Below are positions 34,264 to 43,556 of a DNA stretch of 58,105 bases, piece after piece (position 1 is the stretch's first letter; each line of letters begins with the position of its first letter). Location: positions 1 to 58,105 of the forward strand of contig JAIESC010000264.1 in the NCBI GenBank assembly GCA_019746355.1. Reading direction: 5' to 3'. Under the pieces are notes generated by a model, which saw nothing but the letters and a program-made list of their open reading frames with translations, had not been told where the DNA came from and did no database searches. The DNA comes from Xanthobacteraceae bacterium (GTDB lineage: Bacteria > Pseudomonadota > Alphaproteobacteria > Rhizobiales > Xanthobacteraceae). Position numbers and translations under genes: made by a program.

Positions 34264-35514
34264 ATGCCGAAAAGACGATCAATCGTCACGGCGATGGTGG
34301 TCCTTGCCCTGATCGGCGGGGCCGCGGCCGTATGGTGGCAGCCTCCCCGGCAGGAGCAGCCGCGCTTTGGCCGCAACTTCCGCGGCGACGACGGCCCCGT
34401 GCCGGTGATCGCGGTGCTGACCCGGCGCGCCGATGTCCCGGTCTATCTCGACGGCGTCGGCACCGTCCGTGCCCTCAACACCGTGACGGTGAAGCCGCAG
34501 GTCGACGGCCGGCTGCTCAGCGTCAACTACACCGAAGGCCAGCAGGTCGAAGCCGGCTTCGTGCTGGCGAAGATCGATCCCGTCACCTATCAGGCCGCCT
34601 ACGATCAGGCGGTGGCGAAGAAGGCGCAGGACGAGGCCACGCTCGCCAACGCGCGGCTCGATTTGGCGCGCTATGCCAAACTGATGACGACCAATGCGGT
34701 CGCCCAGCAGCAACACGACGCGCAGAAGGCGATGGTGGCGCAGCTCGAAGCGCTGGTGCGGCTCGATCAGGCGCAGATCGACAACGCCAAGGCGTTTCTC
34801 GACTACACCACCATCGTCGCGCCGGTCCCCGGACGCACCGGCATCCGTCTGGTCGACCAGGGCAACATCGTGCGCGCGTCCGACTCGAGCGGCATCGTCG
34901 TCATCACCCAGCTTCAGCCGATTTCGCTGCTCTTCACCCTGCCGCAGCAGCAGCTCGGCGAGGTCAACAAGGCCTTCGCCCAGCGAACGCTGCAGGTCGA
35001 TGCGTTCGCGCCCGACAACAGGACCGTGGTCGAGACCGGCGTGCTCAAGGTGGTCGACAATCAGGTCGATCAGACGACCGGCACCATCAAGCTCAAGGCC
35101 GAGTTTCCCAACCGCGATTTCCAGCTTTGGCCCGGCGGCTTCGTCAACGTCCGCCTCTTGACCAACACGCTGCAGGACGTGGTGGTGGCGCCGACCGCCG
35201 CGGTCCAGCGCGGGCCGCGCGGCACCTTCGTCTATGTGGTGCAGGACGACAATAAGGTGGCGATCCGGCCGGTGACGCTGACGCAACAGGACGAGACCCA
35301 GGCGGTCATCGACAAGGGCCTGGACGTCGGCGAGCGCGTGGTGACCACGGGCTTTGCCCGGCTCACCGCCGGCGCCGACGTGACGGTGACCAATGCCGAG
35401 GACGCGCCGCCCGCCGGCGCGGAGCCGGCCCCGGCGCAGTCCGACCAGCGGCGCGGCCGCGGCAACCGGCGTGAGCAGCGCTCCGAGGCGGGCCCGCCAA
35501 GTAGACCGCAATGA
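34264..35514 (+). CDS. mdtA: RND efflux periplasmic adaptor (MdtA-like)
   Basis: Membrane fusion protein of 416 residues that bridges the inner-membrane pumps and the NodT channel. An N-terminal helix (IVTAMVVLALIGGAAAVWW) anchors it. The lipoyl half-motifs are TVKPQVDGRLLSVNYTEGQQ and VAPVPGRTGIRLVDQGNIVR, separated by a coiled-coil hairpin (KAQDEATLANARLDLARYAK). The beta-barrel domain includes DQTTGTIKLKAEFPNRDFQL. The C-terminus is a low-complexity, Arg/Pro/Ala-rich tail (SDQRRGRGNRREQRSEAG). ATG at 34264 is chosen over a TTG at 34249. The symbol follows the MdtABC operon type and is by similarity only. Confidence 0.9.
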   Translation: MPKRRSIVTAMVVLALIGGAAAVWWQPPRQEQPRFGRNFRGDDGPVPVIAVLTRRADVPVYLDGVGTVRALNTVTVKPQVDGRLLSVNYTEGQQVEAGFVLAKIDPVTYQAAYDQAVAKKAQDEATLANARLDLARYAKLMTTNAVAQQQHDAQKAMVAQLEALVRLDQAQIDNAKAFLDYTTIVAPVPGRTGIRLVDQGNIVRASDSSGIVVITQLQPISLLFTLPQQQLGEVNKAFAQRTLQVDAFAPDNRTVVETGVLKVVDNQVDQTTGTIKLKAEFPNRDFQLWPGGFVNVRLLTNTLQDVVVAPTAAVQRGPRGTFVYVVQDDNKVAIRPVTLTQQDETQAVIDKGLDVGERVVTTGFARLTAGADVTVTNAEDAPPAGAEPAPAQSDQRRGRGNRREQRSEAGPPSRPQ

Positions 35515-35538
35515 GTAGACCGCCATGAGCCAGTCGCG

Positions 35539-38500
35539 ATGAGCGTCTCGACGCCCTTCATCCAGCGGCCGATCGCGACTTCGCTTCTCGCGCTCGCCAC
35601 CATGCTGGGTGGCTGGCTCGGCTACTGGTCGCTGCCGGTGTCATCGCTGCCGCAGGTCGATTTCCCGACCATCCAGGTCTCCACCCAGCTTCCCGGCGCG
35701 AGCCCCGACACCATCGCCTCGCTGGTCACCGCGCCGCTCGAGCGGCAGTTCGGCCAGATCCCGTCGCTCGCGCTGATGACCTCGCAAAGCTCGTTCGGCA
35801 TCAGCCAGGTGACGCTGCAGTTCGATCTCGGCCGCGACATCGACGGCGCGGCGCAGGACGTGCAGGCCGCGATCAATTCCGCGGGCTCGACCTTGCCGAG
35901 GGGCCTGCCTTATCCGCCGACCTACTCCAAGGTGAACCCGGCGAGCGCGCCGATCATCACGCTGGCGCTGACCTCCGACACGGCCACTCTCCGTGAGATG
36001 AGCGATCTGGCCGACTCGCTGATGGCGAGCAGGCTTGCCGAAGTGGGCGGCGTCGGCCGCGTCTCGATCCAGGGCGGCATCCGGCCCGCGGTGCGGATCC
36101 AGGCCGACCTGTCGCGGCTTGCCGCCTACGGCATCGGCCTCGAGGACGTCCGGCAGGCGGTGGTGGGCGCCAACGTCTCCGGCCCCAAGGGCTCGCTCGA
36201 CGGCACGCACCAGTCCTACACCATCGCCGCCAACGACCAGCTTATCGGCGTCGATTCGTACAAGTCGCTGGTGGTGGCCTATCGCAGCGGCTCGCCGGTG
36301 CTGCTCACCGACGTGGCCCAGATCATCAACGGCCTGGAGAACGACAAGGTCGGCGCCTGGTATCAGGGCAAGCCCGCGGTGGTCATCGACATCCAGCGCC
36401 AGCCCGGCGCCAACGTCATCGACACCGTCGAGCGGGTGAAGCTCGAATTGCCGCGCCTGCAGCGCGCCATGCCGGCCGGCGTCACGCTGACCGTCGTCAG
36501 CGACCGCACCGACGTGATCCGCGCCTCGATCCGCGACGTGCAGTTCACGCTGATCCTCAGCGTCGTGCTGGTCGTGCTGGTGGTGCTGCTGTTTCTCCGC
36601 ACCGTCCGCGCCACCATCATCGCCGGCGTGGCGCTGCCGCTGTCCTTGATCGCCACCTTCGGCGTGATGTGGTTCTGCGACTTCTCGCTCGACAACCTGT
36701 CGCTGATGGCGCTGACCATCGGCACCGGCTTCGTCGTCGACGACGCCATCGTCATGATCGAGAACATCGTCCGCCACATCGAGGACGGCGAATCGCCGCT
36801 CGACGCGGCGTTGCGCGGTGCGCGCGAGATCGGCTTCACGGTGATCTCGCTGACGCTGTCGCTGGTCGCGGTGTTCATTCCGCTCTTGTTCATGACCGGC
36901 CTGGTCGGCCGTATGTTCCGCGAGTTCGCCCTGACGCTGACCATCGCGGTGGTCGTTTCCGCGGTGGTGTCGCTGACGCTGACGCCGATGATGTGCAGCC
37001 GCATTCTGCGCCATGAGGCGGCGCGGCGCGCGCTGGCGAGCGAAGCGAGCGGCCAGCGCGCGCACTTTAGGGAGGCCGCGCCGGGCCCTCGTGTCGCTTC
37101 GCGCCACTCGGCGGCGCGGCGCGCGCACGCGATCAGTGCGTTCTTCAACCGCGCGGTGGACCGCACCGTCGAGTTCTACCACTGGAGCCTCGAGTGGGTG
37201 CTGCGCCATCAGGCCGCGACGCTCTTGGTGACGTTCCTGACGCTGATCGCCACGGTCTGGCTCTATCTCATCGTCCCCAAGGGCTTCCTGCCGTCGCAGG
37301 ACACCGGGCTGATCTCCGCCGTGTCCGAGGCCGGCACCGAGGTGTCGTTCGCGCAGATGCAGCGGCTGCAGGCCGAGGTCGAGGAGGCGATCCGCAAGGA
37401 CCCGGACGTCACCGGCGTGGTCTCGGTGCTGGGCGTCAGCCGCATGAATCCGACGCCGAACGCCGGCCGCATCGCCATCACGCTCCGGCCGCGCGACGAG
37501 CGCATCGCCACCGCAGACCAGATTGTCACCCGGCTGAAGCAGGCGGTGGCGCCGCTTCCCGGCATCACCGTCTGGTTCCAGCCGGTGCAGGACATCCAGA
37601 TCAGCACCCGCGCGAGCCGCGCGCTCTATCAATACACGCTGGTCGGCGCCGATGCCGGCGACGTGGTCGAATGGGCCGATAGGCTCGCCGCGCGGATGCG
37701 GCGCGACAACCGCTTCGTCGACGTGGCGTCCGAGGCCCAGGAGGGCGGGCTTCGCCTGCAGGTCGAGGTCAACCGCGAGATGGCCGGGCGGCTCGGCGTG
37801 TCGATGCAGTCGGTGAACGACACGCTGCAGGACGCCTTCGGCCAGCGGCAGATCTCCACGGTTTACACCCAGTCGAACCAGTATCGCGTCATCCTCGAGG
37901 CGCAGCCGCGCTATCAGCGCGACCCGAGCGCGCTGTCGAAGCTCTACGTGACGGGCGCGAGCACCAACACCGGCACGGTCGCGACCGTCGGCAACACCGC
38001 ACAGGGCTCGATCAACACCAACACCTCGGCCACGCCCAACACCGTCACCGGCTCGAGCCAGGTGCCGCTCTCCACCTTCGCGCGCTTCGAGCACACCTCG
38101 GCGCCGCTGGCGATCGCCCACCAGGAGCAGTTCCCCTCCGTCACCATCAGCTTCAACCTGCCGCCGGGCGCGGCGCTGAGCGACGCGGTCACCGCGATCG
38201 CCGAGGCCAAGCGCGACATCAACATGCCGGGCTCGGTGCTCGGCACCTATTCCGGCGACTCCGCCGAGTTCGACAGGTCGCTGGCCGGCCAGCCCTGGCT
38301 CATTCTCGCCGCCGCCATCACCATCTATATCGTGCTCGGCGTGCTCTACGAAAGCTTTATCCACCCGCTGACGATTTTGTCGACGCTGCCGTCGGCCGGC
38401 GTCGGCGCGCTCTTGGCGCTGATGCTGTTCGGCTATGACCTCTCGGTGATCGCGCTGATCGGCATCGTGCTGCTGATGGGCATCGTCAAGAAGAACGCGA

Positions 38501-38838
38501 TCATGATGATCGACTTCGCGCTCGATGCCGAGCGCGAGCAGGGCCTGTCGCCGCGCGAATCCATCGTCCAGGCATCGCTGCTGCGCTTCCGGCCGATCAT
38601 GATGACGACGCTCGCCGCCCTGTTCGGCGCGATCCCGCTGGCGATCGAGAGCGGCACCGGCTCCGAGCTTCGCAATCCGCTCGGCGTCACCATCATCGGC
38701 GGCCTGCTGCTGAGCCAGCTTCTGACGCTCTACACCACGCCTGTCATCTATCTCTACATGGAACGGCTGAAGCAGCGCTTCACCGGCCCGCAGCCCCGGC
38801 CCGCGGGCCTCGACGCGCCGCACCCGGCCGCGGAGTAG
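35539..38838 (+). CDS. mdtB: RND multidrug efflux pump subunit (MdtB-like)
   Basis: Inner-membrane pump of 1099 residues, about 55 longer than its partner. The proton-relay aspartates are Asp401-Asp402 in FVVDDAIVMIENI. Twelve membrane helices and two large periplasmic loops are evident; the start AVSTPFIQRPIATSLLALA-like segment is typical. Two insertions account for the extra length. One is a 31-codon segment bounded by direct repeats (codons 494-524, DNA 37018-37110) before TM7. The other is a Thr/Asn/Ser-rich loop (TNTGTVATVGNTAQG onward, near 37960-38055) in the second periplasmic domain. Gene order channel-adaptor-pump-pump matches MdtABC, where the two pumps act as a heterotrimer. Confidence 0.92.
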   Translation: MSVSTPFIQRPIATSLLALATMLGGWLGYWSLPVSSLPQVDFPTIQVSTQLPGASPDTIASLVTAPLERQFGQIPSLALMTSQSSFGISQVTLQFDLGRDIDGAAQDVQAAINSAGSTLPRGLPYPPTYSKVNPASAPIITLALTSDTATLREMSDLADSLMASRLAEVGGVGRVSIQGGIRPAVRIQADLSRLAAYGIGLEDVRQAVVGANVSGPKGSLDGTHQSYTIAANDQLIGVDSYKSLVVAYRSGSPVLLTDVAQIINGLENDKVGAWYQGKPAVVIDIQRQPGANVIDTVERVKLELPRLQRAMPAGVTLTVVSDRTDVIRASIRDVQFTLILSVVLVVLVVLLFLRTVRATIIAGVALPLSLIATFGVMWFCDFSLDNLSLMALTIGTGFVVDDAIVMIENIVRHIEDGESPLDAALRGAREIGFTVISLTLSLVAVFIPLLFMTGLVGRMFREFALTLTIAVVVSAVVSLTLTPMMCSRILRHEAARRALASEASGQRAHFREAAPGPRVASRHSAARRAHAISAFFNRAVDRTVEFYHWSLEWVLRHQAATLLVTFLTLIATVWLYLIVPKGFLPSQDTGLISAVSEAGTEVSFAQMQRLQAEVEEAIRKDPDVTGVVSVLGVSRMNPTPNAGRIAITLRPRDERIATADQIVTRLKQAVAPLPGITVWFQPVQDIQISTRASRALYQYTLVGADAGDVVEWADRLAARMRRDNRFVDVASEAQEGGLRLQVEVNREMAGRLGVSMQSVNDTLQDAFGQRQISTVYTQSNQYRVILEAQPRYQRDPSALSKLYVTGASTNTGTVATVGNTAQGSINTNTSATPNTVTGSSQVPLSTFARFEHTSAPLAIAHQEQFPSVTISFNLPPGAALSDAVTAIAEAKRDINMPGSVLGTYSGDSAEFDRSLAGQPWLILAAAITIYIVLGVLYESFIHPLTILSTLPSAGVGALLALMLFGYDLSVIALIGIVLLMGIVKKNAIMMIDFALDAEREQGLSPRESIVQASLLRFRPIMMTTLAALFGAIPLAIESGTGSELRNPLGVTIIGGLLLSQLLTLYTTPVIYLYMERLKQRFTGPQPRPAGLDAPHPAAE
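37018..37126. repeat. 93-bp in-frame insertion bounded by 16-bp direct repeats inside the MdtB-like gene
   Basis: The 16-mer GCGGCGCGGCGCGCGC occurs at 37018-37033 and again at 37111-37126, exactly 93 bp (31 codons) apart and in the same reading frame. The intervening DNA encodes LASEASGQRAHFREAAPGPR and then VASRHSA, a basic Ala/Arg/Ser-rich peptide. It contains an inverted repeat (CTGGC ... GCCAG). Removing one repeat unit would give ...LRHEAARRAHAISAFFNRA..., a normal RND linker. Confidence 0.8.
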
Positions 38839-38949
38839 CGCCATGTTGTGGCGATCTGACATCAGCTCTCGCGACGTGCTCGCATATGGCGCGCACCGCC
38901 CGCGTTGCGCCAAATACGATAACTGTCCCCCTTCTGGAGAAGCACCCCC

Positions 38950-41900
38950 ATGAGCTTCTCCGAGCTGTTCATCCGCCGCCCGATCGGCACTACACTGCTC
39001 GCCATCGGCCTGTTTCTCTCAGGCGTCGTGGCCTACGGCTTCCTTCCCGTCGCCAGCATGCCGTCGATCGAGTTTCCGACCATCCGCGTGTCGGCGAGCC
39101 GCCCCGGTGCCGACCCGGCGGTGATGGCCGCCACGATGGCAGCGCCGCTCGAGCGCCGGCTCGGCGAGATCCCCGGCGTCACCGAGATCACCTCGCGGAG
39201 CTCGCTCGGCTCCAGCAGCATCACCATCCAGTTCGATCTCAACCGCAGCATCGACGGCGCGGCGCGCGACGTGCAGGCCGCGCTCAACGCCGCCGCGACC
39301 GACCTGCCCGGCGATCTGCCGACGCTGCCCGCCATGCGCAAGGTCAATCCGTCGGCCGCCCCGGTGATGATTCTCGCGCTGACCTCGCCGACGCTGCAGC
39401 CGAGCACGCTCTACGACGTCGCCGACACGCTGATCGCCCAGCGCATCGCCCAGATCGACGGCGTGGCCGAGGTCACGGTCAACGGCGCCGAGCAGCCGGC
39501 CATGCGGATCCGCGTCAACCCGGTGGCGATCGCCTCGATGGGCATCAGCGCCGAGGACGTGCGTGCCGTCATCGCCAACGCCAATTCGCTGACCGCGCTC
39601 GGCACCTTCGACGGCCCCGATCTCGCCCACACCATCGGCACCAACGACCAGATCCGCGCCGTCCGCGACTATCAGAACCTCGTGGTGAAGGCCGCCAACG
39701 GCACCGTGGTGCGGGTCGGCGATATCGCCACGGTGGAGCAGGGCGTCCGCAACAGCCGCTCGGCGGCGTGGTTCAACGCCCAGCCGTCGGTGCTTCTCGT
39801 CATCACCAAGCAGGCCGACGCCAACGTCATCGAGACGGTCGACCGTGTCCGCGAGATGCTGCCGGAGCTGAAGCGCTGGATTCCGAAGGACATCGACATT
39901 TCGATCCTGTCCGACCGCACCACCACGATCCGCGCCAGCGTGCTCGACATGCAGTTCACGCTCGCCGCCACCATCGCGCTGGTGATGATGGTGGTGTTCC
40001 TGTTCCTGCGCAGGCTTGCCGCGACCGTCGCCGCGGGCGTCACCGTGCCGCTGGCGCTTGCCGGCACCTGCGCGCTGATGTGGGTCGCGGGCTTCTCCAT
40101 CAACAACATCTCGCTGATGGCGCTCGCGGTGTCGGTCGGCTTCGTGGTCGACGACGCCATCGTCGTGATCGAGAACGTGTTCCGGAACCTGGAAAAGGGC
40201 ATGTCGCCGATGCGCGCGGCGATCGAGGGCGCGCGGCAGATCAGCTTCACCGTGCTCTCGATCAGCCTGTCGCTCGTGGCGGCGTTCATGCCGCTGCTGT
40301 TCATCGGCGGGCTGGTCGGCCGGCTGTTCAGCGAATTTTCGCTGACCATGGCCTTCGCGATCGGGGTGTCCACGGTGGTGTCGCTGACGCTGACGCCGAT
40401 GGTCTGCGCCCATTTCGTCAAGGCGCCGCCGAGTCCGAACGCCACCTGGCTCGACCGCGGCGTGGAGCGGGTTCTCAGCCGCACCGTCGCCTTCTATGCG
40501 TCCACGCTCGACGTCGTGCTGCGCCACCGCTGGCTCACGCTGCTGGTGTTCATGCTGACCATCGCGCTGACCTGCGTGCTCTACGTCAAGACGCCGAAGG
40601 GCTTTTTCCCGCAGGACGACACCGGGCTCATCTTCGGCGGCACCCGCGCCGCGCCGGACATCTCGTTCGAGGCGATGAAGGACTTGCAGCAGCGCGCCAC
40701 CCAGATCGTCCTGTCCGACCCGGCGGTGGCCTATGTCGGCTCGTCGGTCGGCGCCTCGAGCTGGAACGCCTCGGTCAACAATGGCCAGTTGTTCATCTCG
40801 CTGAAGCCGCCGCGCGAGCGCGGCAACATCAGCTCGCAGCAGGTGATCAACCGGCTGCGGCCCAAGCTGCTCGACGTCGGCGGCATGCGGGTGTTCATGT
40901 ATCCGGCGCAGGACGTGCGCACCGGCGGACGGCAGTCCAGCTCGGCCTATCAATACACCCTGTGGAGCGGCGACTACGACGAGCTGTTGCGCCAGATGCC
41001 GCGGGTGGTCGCCAAGGTGCAGACGCTGCCGGAGCTGGTCGACGTCACCACCGACCGCGAGCAGAACGGCCTGCAGGCCAATGTGGTGATCGACCGCCTC
41101 GCGGCCTCGCGGCTCGGCGTGCGCATCCAGGACATCAACAACGCGCTCAACAACGCGTTTGCGCAGCGGCAGGTGTCGACGATCTACGGCACGCGCAACC
41201 AGTACCGGGTGATCCTCGAGGTCGATCCGGCGTTCGCCCGCGATCCCTCCGACCTGACGCAGGTCTATGTCGACAGCGCGAGCAACGCGCAGGTGCCGCT
41301 GTCGGCAGTCGCCAGGATCGAGAAGGCCATGGCGCCGCTGGTGATCAACCACCAGGGCCAGTTCCCGGCGGTGACCATCACCTTCAACCTCGCGCCCAAT
41401 GTGACGCTGGAGGCGGCGTCGGCGGCGATCGACAGGGCGGTCGCCACCCTGCACATGCCGGACACGGTCCGCACCGAATTCGCCGGCGACGCCAAGGCCT
41501 ATCGGCGTGCGGCCGGCGCGCAGCCACTGGTGATCCTCGCCGCGCTCTTGACCATCTACATCATCCTCGGCGTGCTCTACGAGAGCCTCGCCCACCCGCT
41601 GACCATCATCTCGACGCTGCCGTCGGCGGGGCTCGGCGCGCTGCTCGCGCTGCAGCTCTTCCGCGCCGAGCTCACGGTGATCGCCTTCATCGGCATCATC
41701 CTGCTGATCGGCCTCGTCAAGAAGAACGGCATCATGATGGTGGACTTCGCGCTCGCCGCCGAGCGGCAGGAGGGGCTCTCTCCGGCGCAGGCGATCCGCG
41801 AGGCGTGCCTTGCGCGCTTTCGGCCGATCATGATGACGACGATGGCCGCCATGCTCGGCGCGGTGCCGCTGATCGTCGCCAGCGGTCCCGGCTCCGAGCT

Positions 41901-42078
41901 GCGCCGGCCGCTCGGCATGACCATCGTCGGCGGCCTGCTCGTCTCGCAGGTGCTGACGCTCTACACCACGCCGGTGATCTACCTGCTGCTCGACCGCCTG
42001 CACCACAGGCTCGGCGGCGGCCGCGCAGTGCAGACGCTGCGGGATTCGCTGCGGTTGGGCCGGCCGGCGCCGGGGTGA
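38950..42078 (+). CDS. mdtC: RND multidrug efflux pump subunit (MdtC-like)
   Basis: Second pump subunit, 1042 residues, the normal RND length. It begins MSFSELFIRRPIGTTLLAIG. Proton-relay residues are Asp401-Asp402 (FVVDDAIVVIENV). Later segments such as LLIGLVKKNGIMMVDFALAA near residue 920 and FRPIMMTTMAAMLGAVPLI are canonical. It lacks both insertions seen in the MdtB-like partner, which supports reading those as secondary. GGAG lies nine bases before the ATG. A 111-bp gap separates the two pump genes. The operon ends here; no local regulator gene (two-component or TetR) is adjacent. Confidence 0.94.
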   Translation: MSFSELFIRRPIGTTLLAIGLFLSGVVAYGFLPVASMPSIEFPTIRVSASRPGADPAVMAATMAAPLERRLGEIPGVTEITSRSSLGSSSITIQFDLNRSIDGAARDVQAALNAAATDLPGDLPTLPAMRKVNPSAAPVMILALTSPTLQPSTLYDVADTLIAQRIAQIDGVAEVTVNGAEQPAMRIRVNPVAIASMGISAEDVRAVIANANSLTALGTFDGPDLAHTIGTNDQIRAVRDYQNLVVKAANGTVVRVGDIATVEQGVRNSRSAAWFNAQPSVLLVITKQADANVIETVDRVREMLPELKRWIPKDIDISILSDRTTTIRASVLDMQFTLAATIALVMMVVFLFLRRLAATVAAGVTVPLALAGTCALMWVAGFSINNISLMALAVSVGFVVDDAIVVIENVFRNLEKGMSPMRAAIEGARQISFTVLSISLSLVAAFMPLLFIGGLVGRLFSEFSLTMAFAIGVSTVVSLTLTPMVCAHFVKAPPSPNATWLDRGVERVLSRTVAFYASTLDVVLRHRWLTLLVFMLTIALTCVLYVKTPKGFFPQDDTGLIFGGTRAAPDISFEAMKDLQQRATQIVLSDPAVAYVGSSVGASSWNASVNNGQLFISLKPPRERGNISSQQVINRLRPKLLDVGGMRVFMYPAQDVRTGGRQSSSAYQYTLWSGDYDELLRQMPRVVAKVQTLPELVDVTTDREQNGLQANVVIDRLAASRLGVRIQDINNALNNAFAQRQVSTIYGTRNQYRVILEVDPAFARDPSDLTQVYVDSASNAQVPLSAVARIEKAMAPLVINHQGQFPAVTITFNLAPNVTLEAASAAIDRAVATLHMPDTVRTEFAGDAKAYRRAAGAQPLVILAALLTIYIILGVLYESLAHPLTIISTLPSAGLGALLALQLFRAELTVIAFIGIILLIGLVKKNGIMMVDFALAAERQEGLSPAQAIREACLARFRPIMMTTMAAMLGAVPLIVASGPGSELRRPLGMTIVGGLLVSQVLTLYTTPVIYLLLDRLHHRLGGGRAVQTLRDSLRLGRPAPG

Positions 42079-42088
42079 TCCTGCCGCG

Positions 42089-42270
42089 CTAAAGGCGTTT
42101 GGCCCAGGTCGCAAGCTCGGCGAGAATTTCCGCGAAGGTCGGCTTGCCCCGGTAATAGAGCGCGCTTGTCACCACATAGGCTTTCTCGTAGTCCCGACGG
42201 ATCGCGGCATCGCTGAGTACGAAGGCTTGGTTCTCGGCAATGTTGGGATTGTCGGCGCGGGGGGCAAAAA
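42089..42270 (-). other. Open frame with protein-like composition, origin unknown
   Basis: The frame ending at 42089 contains DAAIRRDYEKAYVVTSALYY and then RGKPTFAEILAELATWAKRL, which reads like a real amphipathic protein C-terminus. It has no start codon except inside the neighbouring pseudogene, upstream in another gene's frame. It may be the tail of a gene lost at this junction. I do not recognise the family. Confidence 0.3.
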
Positions 42271-42342
42271 CTGTCTCGGATGACGCCGCCTGGGTCGCGT
42301 CCGCTCCCCCGTCTTGGTTGGAAGCAGGTGCATTCACCGCGT

Positions 42343-42716
42343 CTATGGCTGCAGATCGAGTTTCGCGTCCTTGATCACCTTGCCCCACTTGTCGTGCTCG
42401 GCACGCAGGAATGTCTCGAATGCCGCGGGCGTGCCGCCAAAACGATCTCCCGGGCAATATCAGAGTAACGCTCGTGATGTCCTTCGGCGGAATAGCGTTC
42501 GATGATCAGATTTTCGCCTTCGACGTAACCCAGGCGGCGAAGCTCGCCGAAAAACGCGCGCCACGCGCTGCCCCCGCCCGTTTCCGTGAGCAGGGTCGTC
42601 GGGATCGCTGGATGGAAAATCGCGATTCTTGGCGCTTTCGGCTGCTGTGCCCGCACCGCCAGCGGCCAACTCGCCGCCGCGCCGCCGAGCGCACCGAGAA
42701 ACTCTCGCCGTCTCAT
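42343..42716 (-). pseudogene. Chimeric remnant: ABC_sub_bind N-terminus joined out of frame to a Bug/TctC C-terminus
   Basis: ATG at 42716, with GAGGAGG five bases upstream, starts a Tat-type leader (MRRREFLGALGGAAASWPLA, then VRAQQ) and the first third of an ABC_sub_bind receptor, through AFFGELRRLGYVEGENLIIE to YSDIAREIV near 42445. There the sequence switches frame and family: from about 42438 it encodes GGTPAAFETFLRAEHDKWGK and VIKDAKLDLQP-stop (42343), the C-terminus of a Bug receptor. No single product can be made. A deletion joining two receptor genes is the simplest cause. Confidence 0.8.
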
Positions 42717-42821
42717 GCCAGCCTCCTCGGCCGGAAGACAGGACATGGTAACGATTTGCACCATCGCTGCGGAAGGGCTGAAGGGCATCGAGCCCGGCAA
42801 TGTTTTGATGGCCGCTTGGGA

Positions 42822-43475
42822 TCATTCCCGTTGCTTTTGAGCTGATCCCTGGATGTCACGGCGTTGACACAGCCACACCGTTCGACCTCCGGCCGCTGCG
42901 TCGTTGGCGACGTGCTGGATCACATCGAAGCCGGACCGCGCGGCCAGCGCCTCATACTCGGCGGGCGAGAGGCTCGCGTGATACAGCGGATCGCCCCGAT
43001 ATTCACCAATGGCCTCGCCGTGCTGCGGTCCCGCATTGAACATCAACCATGTGCCCGCGGCAGCGTGGTCGGCGAAGATCGCGAACATTCGCCGTTGATC
43101 GTCATGATCAAGGTGAAAGAAGCTGTCCCAGGCGAGGATGCCATCGAAGCGCCGGCCGAGTGCGAGATCGCGCATGTCGGCGACGATCCATTCGTGATCG
43201 GGCAAGCGCTCGCGGGACAATGCGATCATCGTCGGTGACGAATCGACCCCGGTGACCTGCAGTCCCTGTTCAGCCATGTGCTGCGCGACGGGACGTCCCG
43301 GACCGCAGCCGAGGTCCAGCACCTTGGCACCCCTGGCGAGCCTGCCGATGAAGCGATCGTGCCAGAGCTTGTCGTTCCACGAGCCGTTCTGAGAGCTGCT
43401 CTGCCGATCGCGGTCCCACGCGAGCGCGTGCTTCTCATAGTGGCCGACAATCCTGCCCGCGAGATCAACCGTCAT
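42822..43475 (-). CDS. Class I SAM-dependent methyltransferase
   Basis: A 217-residue methyltransferase. The SAM site is motif I KVLDLGCGPGRPVAQHMAEQ near residue 51, with the acidic end of strand 2 in QVTGVDSSPTMIALSRERLP near 73, and ILAWDSFFHLDHDDQRRM near 112 in the post-motif region. The substrate loop differs from named families, so it is best left general. The start at 43475 has no strong ribosome site. It is an isolated gene between the chimeric pseudogene and two VOC proteins on the same strand. Confidence 0.88.
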   Translation of the reverse strand: MTVDLAGRIVGHYEKHALAWDRDRQSSSQNGSWNDKLWHDRFIGRLARGAKVLDLGCGPGRPVAQHMAEQGLQVTGVDSSPTMIALSRERLPDHEWIVADMRDLALGRRFDGILAWDSFFHLDHDDQRRMFAIFADHAAAGTWLMFNAGPQHGEAIGEYRGDPLYHASLSPAEYEALAARSGFDVIQHVANDAAAGGRTVWLCQRRDIQGSAQKQRE

Positions 43476-43556
43476 GACGGCAAAGTGGGTGACTCGTTCG
43501 CTGCGCTCAACCCATCCTACGGGCTCATGAAGACAAACGGCCCGCCGAATCTGTTG

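Noticed and set aside
35641..38913. Open frame of about 1090 codons antisense to the MdtB-like gene
   Set aside because: It is the mirror of codon bias in a high-GC gene, is rich in His, Arg, Asp and Gln, and has no recognisable domain or ribosome site.
38886..42114. Very long frames overlapping the MdtC-like gene on both strands
   Set aside because: Low-complexity Arg/Ala/His products without family features; the RND pump in frame at 38950 explains the region fully.
42586..42840. Plus-strand frame ending AAEGLKGIEPGNVLMAAWD
   Set aside because: Antisense to the chimeric pseudogene with no start signal; the fragment is not recognisable.
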